Origin: Burkholderia metallica
GTDB taxonomy: Bacteria > Pseudomonadota > Gammaproteobacteria > Burkholderiales > Burkholderiaceae
Direction of reading: 5' to 3'
Assembly (NCBI RefSeq): GCF_902832845.1
Contig: NZ_CADFDB010000006.1
Location: 141,312 to 205,311, forward strand
Length of the DNA stretch: 64,000 nt
The notes beneath the pieces were generated by a model, which did no database searches, was not told the DNA's origin, and worked only from the letters and a program-made list of their open reading frames with translations. Below are positions 26,892 through 35,547 of the stretch, one piece after another. Each line of letters starts with the position of its first letter. The stretch's first letter is position 1. The translations under genes were made by a program, and so were the position numbers.

Positions 26892-27539
26892 ATGAAACTC
26901 GTCATTGGAGACAAGAACTACTCGTCGTGGTCGATGCGCCCGTGGCTGCTGCTCGCGCATTTCGGCATCCCGTTCGACGAGATCGCGATAGAGCTGCGCC
27001 GCGACGACACGGACGCGCGCATCCGCGAGTATTCGCCGTCCGGCAAGGTGCCGTGCCTGATCGACGACCACGGCGTCGCGATCTGGGATTCGCTCGCGAT
27101 CGCCGAGACGCTCGCCGAGCGCTATCCGCAGTTCCCGATGTGGCCCGCCGATCCGCTCGAGCGCGCGCATGCGCGCTGCGTCGCGGCCGAGATGCATTCG
27201 GGCTTCGCGGCGCTGCGCACGCAGATGGGCATGAACGTGCGCGCGTCGATGCCGGGGCGCGGCGCGACGCCCGATGCGCTCGCCGACGTCGCGCGCATCG
27301 ATGCGCTGTGGAGCGAGTGTCTCGAAGCGTCGGGCGGCCCGTTCCTGTTCGGCGAATTCGGGATCGCCGATGCGATGTACGCGCCCGTCGTGATGCGCTT
27401 CAACACGTACGCGCCGGGCCTGTCGACGGAAGCGGCCGGCTATGCGGCCCGCGTGACGGCGCTGCCGGCCGTGCAGCGCTGGATCGACGGCGCGCGCCGC
27501 GAAACGAACGTGATCGCCGAATACGAGCCGACGCCATGA
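26892..27539 (+). CDS. Glutathione S-transferase family protein
   Basis: A 215-residue cytosolic GST-fold protein. The thioredoxin-like half has NYSSWSMRPWLLLAHF with the likely catalytic Ser, and SPSGKVPCLIDD with the cis-Pro; IWDSLAIAETLAERYP is the glutathione gamma-glutamyl-binding loop. The C-terminal helical half has FGIADAMYAPVVMRF. Substrate is not predictable. Its TGA overlaps the ATG of cca, so the two are coupled. Confidence 0.9.
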   Translation: MKLVIGDKNYSSWSMRPWLLLAHFGIPFDEIAIELRRDDTDARIREYSPSGKVPCLIDDHGVAIWDSLAIAETLAERYPQFPMWPADPLERAHARCVAAEMHSGFAALRTQMGMNVRASMPGRGATPDALADVARIDALWSECLEASGGPFLFGEFGIADAMYAPVVMRFNTYAPGLSTEAAGYAARVTALPAVQRWIDGARRETNVIAEYEPTP

Positions 27540-28777
27540 ACATCTACGCAGTAGGCGGCGCGATCCGCGACGAATTGCTTGGCGTGCCCGTGCAGGACCG
27601 CGACTACGTGGTGGTGGGCGCGACGCCCGAGCAGATGGCCGCGCAGGGCTTCCGGCCGGTCGGCAAGGATTTTCCGGTGTTCCTGCATCCGCGCACGCAG
27701 GAGGAGTACGCGCTCGCGCGCACCGAGCGCAAGACGGCGGCCGGCTATCACGGCTTCCAGTTCCACTACGCGCCGGACGTGACGCTCGACGAGGATCTCG
27801 CGCGGCGCGACCTGACGATCAACGCGATGGCGCGCGAAGTGAGCCCGGAGGGCGCGCTCGTCGGGCCCGTGATCGATCCGTTCGACGGGCAGGCCGACCT
27901 GCGCGCACGCGTGTTCCGGCACGTGAGCGACGCGTTCGTCGAGGACCCGGTGCGGATTCTGCGGATTGCGCGCTTCGCCGCGCGCTTCGCGGATTTCACG
28001 ATCGCGGACGAAACGCTCGCGCTGATGCGGCGGATGGTCGACGCGGGCGAAGTCGACGCGCTCGTGCCCGAACGCGTATGGCAGGAAGTCGCGCGCGGGC
28101 TGATGGAGGCGAAGCCGTCGCGGATGTTCGCGGTGCTGCGCGAATGCGGCGCGCTCGCGCGCATCCTGCCCGAAGTCGATGCGCTGTGGGGCGTGCCGCA
28201 GCGCGCCGATTACCACCCGGAAGTCGATACCGGCGTGCACGTGATGATGGTCGTCGACTATGCGGCGAAGCAGGGCTACTCGCTGCCGGTGCGCTTCGCG
28301 GCGCTCACGCACGATCTCGGCAAGGCGACGACGCCGGCCGACGTGCTGCCGCGCCACGTCGGCCACGAGGGGCGCAGCGTCGACCTGCTCAAGCCGTTGT
28401 GCGAGCGGCTGCGCGTGCCGAACGAATGCCGCGATCTCGCGCTGGTGGTCGCGCGCGAACACGGCAACCTGCATCGCGTGATGGAGATGGGCGCGGCCGC
28501 GCTGGTGCGGCTCTTCGAGCGCAGCGACGCGCTGCGCAAGCCGGCGCGTTTCGCCGAGATGCTGCAGGCGTGCGAGTCGGATGCGCGCGGGCGGCTCGGG
28601 CTCGATGCGCAGCCGTATCCGCAGGCCGAGCGGCTGCGCGTCGCGCTCGCGGCCGCGCGCAGCGTCGACGCCGGCGCGATCGCGCGCGGCGTCGGCAACG
28701 ATTCGGAGAAAATCCGGGAAGCCGTGCATCGCGCACGGATCGAAGCCGTCGCGCAGGCGCTCGCGATCGGCGAATAG
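27536..28777 (+). CDS. cca: Multifunctional CCA-adding enzyme (tRNA nucleotidyltransferase)
   Basis: A 413-residue enzyme that adds or repairs the 3' CCA of tRNAs. The class II nucleotidyltransferase start YAVGGAIRDELLG and DRDYVVVG carry the catalytic Asp residues; RRDLTINAMA and EDPVRILRIARFAARF are the nucleotide-recognition motifs. An HD domain (ALTHDLGKATTP) in the C-terminal half gives the phosphatase/phosphodiesterase activity of the gamma-proteobacterial type, and the length equals the E. coli enzyme. ATG at 27536 overlaps the GST stop codon. Confidence 0.96.
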   Translation: MNIYAVGGAIRDELLGVPVQDRDYVVVGATPEQMAAQGFRPVGKDFPVFLHPRTQEEYALARTERKTAAGYHGFQFHYAPDVTLDEDLARRDLTINAMAREVSPEGALVGPVIDPFDGQADLRARVFRHVSDAFVEDPVRILRIARFAARFADFTIADETLALMRRMVDAGEVDALVPERVWQEVARGLMEAKPSRMFAVLRECGALARILPEVDALWGVPQRADYHPEVDTGVHVMMVVDYAAKQGYSLPVRFAALTHDLGKATTPADVLPRHVGHEGRSVDLLKPLCERLRVPNECRDLALVVAREHGNLHRVMEMGAAALVRLFERSDALRKPARFAEMLQACESDARGRLGLDAQPYPQAERLRVALAAARSVDAGAIARGVGNDSEKIREAVHRARIEAVAQALAIGE

Positions 28778-28823
28778 GGTCGACGGGGAGGGCGCGCGCC
28801 GCGCGCCTGCCGCCGGACGATCG

Positions 28824-29591
28824 TTACGACTTCTTCTTGCGCGCCGGCTTCGCGGCCGCCGGGCGTTTGCCGGCGGACGAGCGCGGCCTGGCCGCGGCTT
28901 TCTTTCCTTTTCCGGCTGCGGTGGCGGCGCGATCGCGATCCGCCCGTTTGGGCGCCGGCACGCGGCGCTTCGCGCGCGGTTCGCCCGGCGCCGCTTTCCC
29001 GGGATCCATCGTCGCGGACACGAACCTGGCGCTGCGGTCGTCGAACAGCGGCAGCGTGCCGACCGTGATCACCTCGGCCGGCCCGTCGCCGACGTTGGCG
29101 ACCCGATGCCGCTTGCGTGCGTCGAAATGCAGCGAGTCGCCGGGCGACAGCGGGTATTTCTTCCTGCCGACCGTGTAGCAGATCAGGCCGGCCAGCACGT
29201 ACACGAATTCGTCGCCGCCGTGCGCGACCCATTCCGAGCAGTAGCCTTCCATCATCTGCACCTTCACTGCATTGATCTGGCTGCCGTCGAACGTGGTCGA
29301 AAGGCGTTCGTACCACTGCGATTTGGCGTCGAGCGCATACGGCTTGCGGCTGCCTTCGTGCGAATCGGGCTGCGCCTGGCGCGGCTGGTCGATCAGCGCG
29401 CCGAGCGGCACGTCGAGCGCCTTCGCGACGTTGACGAGCGACGACAGCGAGATGCCCGTGAGGTGGCGCTCGACCTGGGACAGAAACCCGACCGACAGCT
29501 TCGCTTCGGTCGCGACTTCCAGCAGCGTCTTCTTCGCTTCCCGGCGCAGGCGGCGAATGCGCTGGCCGATACGCATGAGGTCTGAATCCAT
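28824..29591 (-). CDS. XRE-family regulator with cupin domain and a Lys/Ala-rich tail
   Basis: A 255-residue regulator. The N-terminal HTH (about 8-63) includes LLEVATEAKLSVGFLSQVER; the cupin sensor domain (about 120-190) has HGGDEFVYVLAG and LSPGDSLHFDARKRHRV. This HTH-cupin layout is found in PuuR- and SutR-like regulators. The last 57 residues are unusual: 21 are Lys or Arg and 17 are Ala, with repeated AAAK-like units as in histone H1 or AlgP tails. That part could bind DNA without sequence preference. ATG at 29591; the longer upstream frame is Arg/Pro-rich and unlikely. Divergent from the aminopeptidase gene. Confidence 0.88.
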   Translation of the reverse strand: MDSDLMRIGQRIRRLRREAKKTLLEVATEAKLSVGFLSQVERHLTGISLSSLVNVAKALDVPLGALIDQPRQAQPDSHEGSRKPYALDAKSQWYERLSTTFDGSQINAVKVQMMEGYCSEWVAHGGDEFVYVLAGLICYTVGRKKYPLSPGDSLHFDARKRHRVANVGDGPAEVITVGTLPLFDDRSARFVSATMDPGKAAPGEPRAKRRVPAPKRADRDRAATAAGKGKKAAARPRSSAGKRPAAAKPARKKKS

Positions 29592-29986
29592 GAATCTCTT
29601 TCGTGGCAACGAGTCGGGAGGCGAGCGGCCGGGCGTGCGGTCGCCGGACGGTGACTGCCGCGCATCGCACGAAGCACGGCCGTCGGGACGACGATGCGCG
29701 CGCATTGTACCGCGCAGCGTTCGCCGGCGAACTCGCGTTGTGCCGGGGTGCGCGGGTGTCGTGCCGATTTTAGCCCTACGAAAATTTGCGCTTGACCTCG
29801 ATTTCAGCGTGCTCTAGATTCTGTCGCGCGTATCAAAAAAAGTTAAGTGGGACGAAAATTTTTAAAGGGCCCGCCGCCGCAGCGGCACGGCGGCCCGGCA
29901 TCGCGCCGGGCCGGCCTCGGGCCTGCACCCCGCCACGTCACGCCGCGTCACCGCCGGCCGCCGACAACCATGACAACGGGCTTCCG
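29592..29986. promoter_or_regulatory. Divergent control region between the XRE-cupin regulator and the aminopeptidase gene
   Basis: A 395-base gap with an AT-rich core. ACGAAAATTT occurs at 29778-29787 and again at 29852-29861, 74 bases apart on the same strand, one on each side of the promoter at 29792-29820. The first copy extends to a near-palindrome, CGAAAATTTGCG. They are candidate binding sites for the adjacent regulator. Confidence 0.45.
29792..29820 (+). promoter_or_regulatory. Sigma-70 promoter for the aminopeptidase gene
   Basis: TTGACC (29792-29797), 17-base spacer, TAGATT (29815-29820). It leaves a leader of about 160 bases before the ATG at 29987. Confidence 0.55.
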
Positions 29987-31837
29987 ATGATCGATCGACT
30001 CAAATACAGCTTCTCCGGCCTTCCCCCGTACGACGCGTCCGTCGTCGACACGCAGGCGGGCCTGTCGCGCCTGCTCGACGCGCTGCGGCTCGACGCGGTG
30101 CTGGTCACGTCCCAGGACGAATACGTGACCGAGTACCTGCCGCTCGCGAACAACCCGCGCTACGCGCTGACGGGTTTCGACGGCTCGGCCGGCTGTGGGC
30201 TTTTCCTGAGCGCGGCGACCGCGCAGGCGCTCGGGCTGCCGCCGTTCGTGCTGTTCGTCGACGGCCGCTATCACCTGCAGGCCGAGCAGCAGTGCGACCC
30301 GGCGCGCGTGCGCATCGAGAAGCTCGGGATGAACGTGACGATCTGGCAGGCGATGGCCGACTGGCTGGTCGCCCACGGCAGCCGGCTCGCACGGGTCGGC
30401 TACGACGCGCGGCGCATCAGCGTCGCGCAGCGCGATCGTCTGTTCGAACGGACGCAGGCCGTGTCGCTCGACTGGACGAGCCTCGTCGATCGCGAGATCG
30501 ATCGCGCGATCGCGTTGCCGGGCTGGGTTGTCGAGCGGCCAATCTTCGAGGTGCCGGAATCGATGACCGGCGTGAGCGTCGCGCAGAACCTCGACGCGCT
30601 GAACCGCAAGCTCGCCGCGTATACCGGCGCACCGGACGGCAAGACCGCATTCTTCACCTGCGCGTCCGACGATCTCGCGTATCTGCTGAACAGCCGCGGC
30701 TATCACATCCCGAATGCGTCGTCGCATCTCGGCTTCCTGTTCGCGGTCGGCGGCCAGGTGGCGTTGTTCCTGCCGGAAGGCTGCGACCGCTGCGACGTGT
30801 CGCTCGCGTCGTATCCGGCGCTGCACGTGATCCGGCGCGACGTCGCGGCGCTCGAGCGCTTTCTCGCGACGTTCGCGGTCGAGCACGTGTGCTACGGCTT
30901 CGAATCGGTGAACTGCGCGCTCGTCGATGCGGTGAAGCGCGTGTGGCCGCACGCGCGGCATGCCGACTTCAACCCGGTCGAGGCGATGCGGGCCGCGAAG
31001 ACGCCGGCCGTGCTCGACCGGTTCCGCGACGCGTTCGCGCGCAGCTCCGCGGCGATCGCCGAGACGATGCGCTGGGCGAAGACCGGCGAGCCGGGTGTGC
31101 GCCATACCGAATACGACCTGGCGCGCACGATCAACGACGCGTACGGCGCGCGCTCGGCGGTGGCGCTGACGTTTCCGTCGATCGCGGCGAACGGCGCGAA
31201 CAGCGCGTTCGCGCATTACACGGCAGCGAGCGCGGACGTCGAACTGGCGGAAGGCGAACTCGTGCTGCTCGACAGCGGCGCGTATTACGAAGCCGGCTTC
31301 GCGACGGACTGCACGCGCGTGGTGCTGCGCCGGACCCGGCCGGAGACGGTCGCGCAGCCGTGGCAGCGCGAGATCTACACGGTTGCGCTGAAGGCCTGCA
31401 TCAAGGGGCTCGTCACGCGCTTCCCGAGCACGGCAAAGGGCGGCGACGTCGATGCGCTCGTGCGGCAGGTCTGCCGCGACCACGGCCACGATTTCGGCCA
31501 CGGCACCGGGCACGGCGTCGGGATTCACGTGCATGAGGGCGGCGTGCGGTTCGCGCCGGGCGCGCAATACGGGCTCGTGCCGAATGCGGTGATTTCGGTC
31601 GAGCCGGGCATCTACCTGGCGGGCAAGGGCGGCGTGCGGATCGAGAACATCGTGATCATCCACCGCGACGACGCGCAGCCGGATACCGTGTCGTTCGAGA
31701 ACATCGTGACGGTCGGCTACGACTGGGACCTGATCGATCTCGACCTGCTGGACGACGGCGAGCGCGCGTACCTGCGCGACTACGAGCGGCTGTGCGCGGC
31801 GCGCGGCACGCAGGTCACCGCGTGTCCGCTGCTGTAA
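29987..31837 (+). CDS. Xaa-Pro aminopeptidase, M24B family (long three-domain type)
   Basis: A 616-residue cytoplasmic metallopeptidase that removes an N-terminal residue before proline. Two creatinase-like N-terminal domains (about 1-330) precede the M24 catalytic domain. Metal ligands are visible in LLDSGAYYEAGFATDCTR (two Asp), HGTGHGVGIHVHEG (His), ISVEPGIYL (Glu) and VRIENIVII (Glu). The length and the C-terminal EN(I/V)VTVG...FDLxLL-type end fit the eukaryote-like XPNPEP1 form rather than the 440-residue PepP. ATG at 29987 begins the conserved region. Confidence 0.93.
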   Translation: MIDRLKYSFSGLPPYDASVVDTQAGLSRLLDALRLDAVLVTSQDEYVTEYLPLANNPRYALTGFDGSAGCGLFLSAATAQALGLPPFVLFVDGRYHLQAEQQCDPARVRIEKLGMNVTIWQAMADWLVAHGSRLARVGYDARRISVAQRDRLFERTQAVSLDWTSLVDREIDRAIALPGWVVERPIFEVPESMTGVSVAQNLDALNRKLAAYTGAPDGKTAFFTCASDDLAYLLNSRGYHIPNASSHLGFLFAVGGQVALFLPEGCDRCDVSLASYPALHVIRRDVAALERFLATFAVEHVCYGFESVNCALVDAVKRVWPHARHADFNPVEAMRAAKTPAVLDRFRDAFARSSAAIAETMRWAKTGEPGVRHTEYDLARTINDAYGARSAVALTFPSIAANGANSAFAHYTAASADVELAEGELVLLDSGAYYEAGFATDCTRVVLRRTRPETVAQPWQREIYTVALKACIKGLVTRFPSTAKGGDVDALVRQVCRDHGHDFGHGTGHGVGIHVHEGGVRFAPGAQYGLVPNAVISVEPGIYLAGKGGVRIENIVIIHRDDAQPDTVSFENIVTVGYDWDLIDLDLLDDGERAYLRDYERLCAARGTQVTACPLL

Positions 31838-31856
31838 GCACCGCCGCCCGCGCAGC

Positions 31857-31968
31857 TCAGTCCAGCAGGCGCGCGCGCACGAACGGCGCGATCCGCTCGG
31901 CGAGCCACGCGTGCGTACGCGTGGTCGGGTGCAGCGTGTCCCAGAACACGCGCCGGCAGCCCTCTTCT
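31857..31968 (-). pseudogene. 3' remnant of an SGNH/GDSL-family esterase gene
   Basis: Read on the minus strand to the stop at 31857-31859, the last ~35 codons encode CRRVFWDTLHPTTRTHAWLAERIAPF. FWDxxHPT is the block V motif of GDSL esterases, holding the catalytic Asp and His. Upstream of about 31968 the frame stays open but turns into a Pro/Arg-rich sequence with no GDSL similarity, and the Ser, Gly and Asn blocks are missing. It is therefore the tail of a truncated gene, not an intact one. Confidence 0.6.
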
Positions 31969-32126
31969 GATTGTTGTGACGGGACGGCGGCGCGGCTGCG
32001 CGGCCGTGTATCGGAGGGGATGGTACGTGCCGGGCTCGGGCCCGGTCTGTCGAAGCGTGGGACGCCGCGGACGGCGGCGAGAGGCGGGAAGTATGGCGGC
32101 GGTGCGGCCGCCGATCAATCAGTGGG

Positions 32127-32567
32127 TCAGCGCGTGAGCGCCGACACGCGCCCGTCGGGGCCGTAGACGCCGGCCGGCGCGGGCGCCGAGCGCAGCACCG
32201 CGAGCGCGCGCTCGTTGTAGTCCATCCGGATCCGGATCAGCATCCCGTTGTTCGCATTGGCCTGGCGTGCGCGTTCGGCGGACTGCTGCAGCAACTGCCA
32301 GCGGCCGGCGAGGCGCGCATCGCGCTCGGCGGCCTGGTCCATTCCCTTCTTGCCGGCCGGAAAGCCGAGTGCGCCAAGCTGCGTGTCGCGCGTGCGTTCG
32401 AGCTGCGCGAGCCGGTCGATCAGTTCGCTTTTCTTTTCGACGATGCCGGGCAGCATCTCGAGCGGCTGCGCCATCGTCAGCGCCTTTTCCTCGTAGGCGA
32501 GCAGGGACGCGAACGCTTCGACCGTCGCGTGTTCGTCGTTGACCGTGGCCAGCAGCTCTTCTCTCAT
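32127..32567 (-). CDS. flgN: Flagellar export chaperone for FlgK/FlgL
   Basis: A 146-residue, mostly helical cytoplasmic chaperone that keeps the hook-junction proteins FlgK and FlgL unfolded for export. Typical features are EAFASLLAYEEKALT near the N-terminus and a C-terminal NANNGMLIRIRMDYNERALAVL amphipathic helix. ATG at 32567 was chosen; the upstream extension is basic. It lies 69 bases downstream of flgM on the same strand, the normal flgMN order, so both are probably expressed from the FliA promoter before flgM. Confidence 0.9.
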   Translation of the reverse strand: MREELLATVNDEHATVEAFASLLAYEEKALTMAQPLEMLPGIVEKKSELIDRLAQLERTRDTQLGALGFPAGKKGMDQAAERDARLAGRWQLLQQSAERARQANANNGMLIRIRMDYNERALAVLRSAPAPAGVYGPDGRVSALTR

Positions 32568-32636
32568 CGCGTCATGCTCGTCGCGCCGGCGCGTCAGGCG
32601 CGCCGGCAAACCGGGGGGAGACCGGCAGGGCCGGCT

Positions 32637-32966
32637 TCAGCTGCCCGGGCGCTGCTGTTGCAGCAGCTCGCGGGCGGTATTCAATACGCCGTCGGCGATC
32701 TTGTTCGCATCGATCGTCAACGTGCCGTTGTTCAGCGCGTCCTTGATCGACTGGACGAGGCCCGTGTCGATATCGCCGTTGCCGGACGCGGACACCGAAC
32801 GCAACTGGCCGGACAGACCCGACAGGTTCACGCTCGTGTCGCCGCCGGTCGACTCCGCGTCGGCCGCCTGCGCGGACGAGGACGAGGCCGCGCCGGATTG
32901 CGCACGGGTCGCGCCGTTGCCGGTCGGCGCCAGGGGGCTCGGGTTCGGAGTGGAATCGATCTTCAC
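32637..32966 (-). CDS. flgM: Anti-sigma-28 factor
   Basis: A 109-residue protein that holds FliA (sigma-28) inactive until it is exported through the finished hook. VKIDSTPNP at the start and the C-terminal FliA-binding part (VQSIKDALNNGTLTIDANKIADGVL) are family features; the middle is Ser/Ala/Gly-rich and disordered as expected. It uses a GTG start at 32966 with AGGAAA upstream. A FliA-type promoter lies 29 bases before the start, so FliA would drive its own inhibitor. Confidence 0.93.
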   Translation of the reverse strand: MKIDSTPNPSPLAPTGNGATRAQSGAASSSSAQAADAESTGGDTSVNLSGLSGQLRSVSASGNGDIDTGLVQSIKDALNNGTLTIDANKIADGVLNTARELLQQQRPGS

Positions 32967-32994
32967 GATGGGTTTCCTGTTCGGTTTGACCCAG

Positions 32995-33021
32995 ATAACG
33001 GCCGGGTCGGCCCGAACTTTA
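32995..33021 (-). promoter_or_regulatory. FliA (sigma-28) promoter of flgMN
   Basis: On the minus strand TAAA (33021-33018), 15 bases, GCCGTTAT (33002-32995). It matches the sigma-28 pattern TAAA-N15-GCCGATAA at all but two positions. Confidence 0.8.
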
Positions 33022-33084
33022 GCATCGCGAGCCCGAAATGCTCCGAATAAACAATTCTTTACATTCTTGCGGCGCGGTCCGTCC

Positions 33085-34323
33085 CTACAGCGGAATTTCC
33101 ACGGTGCCGGCGTCCTTGACGATCGCCGTGACGATCTGGCCCGCCGCCATCCGCACCCGCACCGACTGGCCGGGCGCCGCATTCGCGAGCGCGCTGCCCT
33201 CGGCCGAAATCGTGAAGCCGGGCCCGGCCGCGACGACCCGCACCGTCTGGCCGGCCGACACCGACGCCGCGCTCTTCAGCATGTCCTGCCGCAGCGGCAG
33301 CCCGGCCGAGATGCGCGCGAGCGCGGTCGAGCCGATCGCCTGCGCCGGATCGGTGATCACCGCGAGCGGCAGCACGGTCAGGTCGCCGTCGCGGGCGACC
33401 AGGTCGGCCGCGGACAGCGGCTCGCCGGGCGCGATCTGGCGCGCGGCGACGTAGTAGGTGGCCTGCACGGCGACTTTCGCCTGCAGGTAGACGGTCCACG
33501 GCCGCTCGCCCGCGCAGCGCACGCCGACCGTCGTGCGGCCCCACAGGCGCGCGCCGGTCGGCAGGAACGGTTCGAGCGTCGTGCAACTGACGAGCCCACG
33601 CGGAAACGCGGTCGTGACCGTCGCGGTGGTCTTGCCCGGCAGGCCCGCGATCTGCTGCTGCAGGAACGCGAGGGCCGCGCGGCGGATCGTCTCGGGGTCC
33701 TGCTGGCCGGGCGGCGTCGCGGGCTGGGCCGGGGCCGCGTTGGCGGAAGCCGGCACCGCGCGCGGCGCCGGCGCGGCCGACGCCACGCGGGCCGCGGCCA
33801 CGCGCGCGGCGACGGCCGGCTGCGGGGCCGGCCGTGCGGAATTCGACGCGGGGTCGGCCGTGCCGGCGACGACCGTCGCGATCGCGCCCGGATCGGCGGC
33901 GCGCGGCGTGCCGTAGCCGGTGCCGGCGTTCATGCGGGCGGCTGCGTAGACGGGGCGACGCGCAGGGGCCGGGGCGGGCGTGGGCGGCGGGACGGTCGTC
34001 ACGACCATCGTGCCGGCCGGTTGCGCCGCGTAGCCGGCGCCGGACACGCCGGCGGCGGCGCCCGTGCCGCTCGGCGCGCGGGCCGCGTCCGGCGCCGGGC
34101 CCGAACCCGCCGCCGTCGCCGCATTCCCGCCGAACTGCCCGCCGCTCGCCGCACTGGCGTGCGCGAGCGCGGTTTCGGCCGTCTCGCCGCGGCCCGGAAT
34201 CACGATCATCCCGTCGTCCGCGTGCGCGGCCGGCGCGGCGATCCACAGCGCCGCGGCGAGCGCAAGCGCGCGCCGGACGTGCGTGCGCCGCCCGTGCCTT
34301 TCGCGAAGTGCGCTGCCCGTCAT
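33085..34323 (-). CDS. flgA: Flagellar P-ring assembly chaperone
   Basis: A periplasmic chaperone needed for FlgI P-ring assembly. At 412 residues it is far longer than usual (about 220-250). A signal peptide ends at AAHADDG. Residues about 45-200 are an Ala/Pro/Gly-rich low-complexity insert; the conserved FlgA/SAF part occupies the last ~200 residues with [38 protein letters not shown] and [11 protein letters not shown]. It is divergent from flgB, with a 204-base shared control region, the standard arrangement. Confidence 0.9.
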   Translation of the reverse strand: MTGSALRERHGRRTHVRRALALAAALWIAAPAAHADDGMIVIPGRGETAETALAHASAASGGQFGGNAATAAGSGPAPDAARAPSGTGAAAGVSGAGYAAQPAGTMVVTTVPPPTPAPAPARRPVYAAARMNAGTGYGTPRAADPGAIATVVAGTADPASNSARPAPQPAVAARVAAARVASAAPAPRAVPASANAAPAQPATPPGQQDPETIRRAALAFLQQQIAGLPGKTTATVTTAFPRGLVSCTTLEPFLPTGARLWGRTTVGVRCAGERPWTVYLQAKVAVQATYYVAARQIAPGEPLSAADLVARDGDLTVLPLAVITDPAQAIGSTALARISAGLPLRQDMLKSAASVSAGQTVRVVAAGPGFTISAEGSALANAAPGQSVRVRMAAGQIVTAIVKDAGTVEIPL

Positions 34324-34527
34324 CGCCGTATCCCCGATCCGTTGTTCCGCTTCGCATTCTAGGGAGCGGGGCCAGCGCGCAAACGATGAATAGAGGGGGC
34401 CTTTGCCGCGTTATTCGCCCGATTGCCGGTTGCGTCCGGCGCCTACCATCGCTGTCATGGAAAAAAGCCTCTCGGGTCGCCATCCGGCGCGAGGGGCGTG
34501 CAGCGCTTCATACGGAGAGACGCACAC

Positions 34528-35016
34528 ATGCTGGACAAACTCGATGCGGAATTCGCGTTCGGCCGACAGGCGCTGGACGTACGCGCCTACCGGCAGGAAC
34601 TGCTGTCGTCGAACATCGCGAACTCCGACACGCCCGGCTATCAGGCCCGAGACGTCGATTTCGCGTCGACGCTCGCGCGTTCGCTGAAGCAGGCGGGCGG
34701 CGGCCTCGCGCCGAGCAACGCCGGGCAACTGCCGATGACGCAGCCGGCCGGCGTGACGAGCGGGATGTCGATGGTGTCGACGGCGGCGGGCCACATGGCC
34801 GGCACCGCGAGGCTGATCCCGACGGGCGGCCCGTCGGACGACTACGGCCGTGCGCAATACCGGATGCCGCTGCAGCCGTCGCTCGACGGCAACACGGTCG
34901 ATCTCGACGTCGAGCGCGTGCAGTTCGCGAACAACGCGCTGCACTACCAGACCGGGATGACCGTGATGACCCAGCAGATCAAGGCGATGATCGCCGCGAT
35001 CACGACGAACCAGTGA
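34528..35016 (+). CDS. flgB: Flagellar basal-body rod protein FlgB
   Basis: A 162-residue proximal rod subunit. The N-terminal rod motif [22 protein letters not shown] and the C-terminal [20 protein letters not shown] coil are characteristic. It has no signal peptide because it is exported by the flagellar type III apparatus. ATG at 34528 follows GGAGAG. It is the first gene of the flgBCDEFGHIJ operon. Confidence 0.96.
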   Translation: MLDKLDAEFAFGRQALDVRAYRQELLSSNIANSDTPGYQARDVDFASTLARSLKQAGGGLAPSNAGQLPMTQPAGVTSGMSMVSTAAGHMAGTARLIPTGGPSDDYGRAQYRMPLQPSLDGNTVDLDVERVQFANNALHYQTGMTVMTQQIKAMIAAITTNQ

Positions 35017-35057
35017 CGGCGCGCAGCGCCCTCCGCATCCGAGCAAAAGGAGCTTCC

Positions 35058-35483
35058 ATGCCTTCGTTGATGAACATCTTCGGCGTCGCCGGTTCGGCGC
35101 TGTCCGCGCAGTCGCAGCGCCTGAACGTCACCGCGTCGAACCTCGCGAACGCCGACAGCGCGACCGGCCCGGACGGCAAGCCGTACAAGGCCAAGCAGGT
35201 CGTGTTCGAGACCGACCCGATCGGCGGCGCGCGCACCGCGTCGGGCCAGGGCGTGGGCGGCGTGCGTGTGACGAAGGTGATGGACGACCCGTCGCCGATG
35301 AAGTCGACCTACGACCCGTCGAACCCGGCCGCCGACGCGAACGGCTACGTGCAGATGCCGAACGTCGACCCGGTGCAGGAGATGGTGAACATGATCTCGG
35401 CGTCGCGTTCGTACCAGGCCAACGTCGAGACGCTGAACACCGCGAAGACGCTGATGCTCAAGACGCTGACGATCGGCTCGTAA
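35058..35483 (+). CDS. flgC: Flagellar basal-body rod protein FlgC
   Basis: A 141-residue rod subunit with the rod signature [27 protein letters not shown] and the C-terminal [20 protein letters not shown] coiled coil. It follows flgB by 41 bases with an AAAGGAG site. Confidence 0.96.
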   Translation: MPSLMNIFGVAGSALSAQSQRLNVTASNLANADSATGPDGKPYKAKQVVFETDPIGGARTASGQGVGGVRVTKVMDDPSPMKSTYDPSNPAADANGYVQMPNVDPVQEMVNMISASRSYQANVETLNTAKTLMLKTLTIGS

Positions 35484-35547
35484 GCCGCGCGCCGACCGAC
35501 GTTACAGACCCGACAGTATCGACAGTCCCGACAGAAGGCCACCCAGG

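Noticed and set aside
35501-35535. Three CGACAG repeats between flgC and flgD
   Set aside because: Too short and GC-typical to separate from chance.
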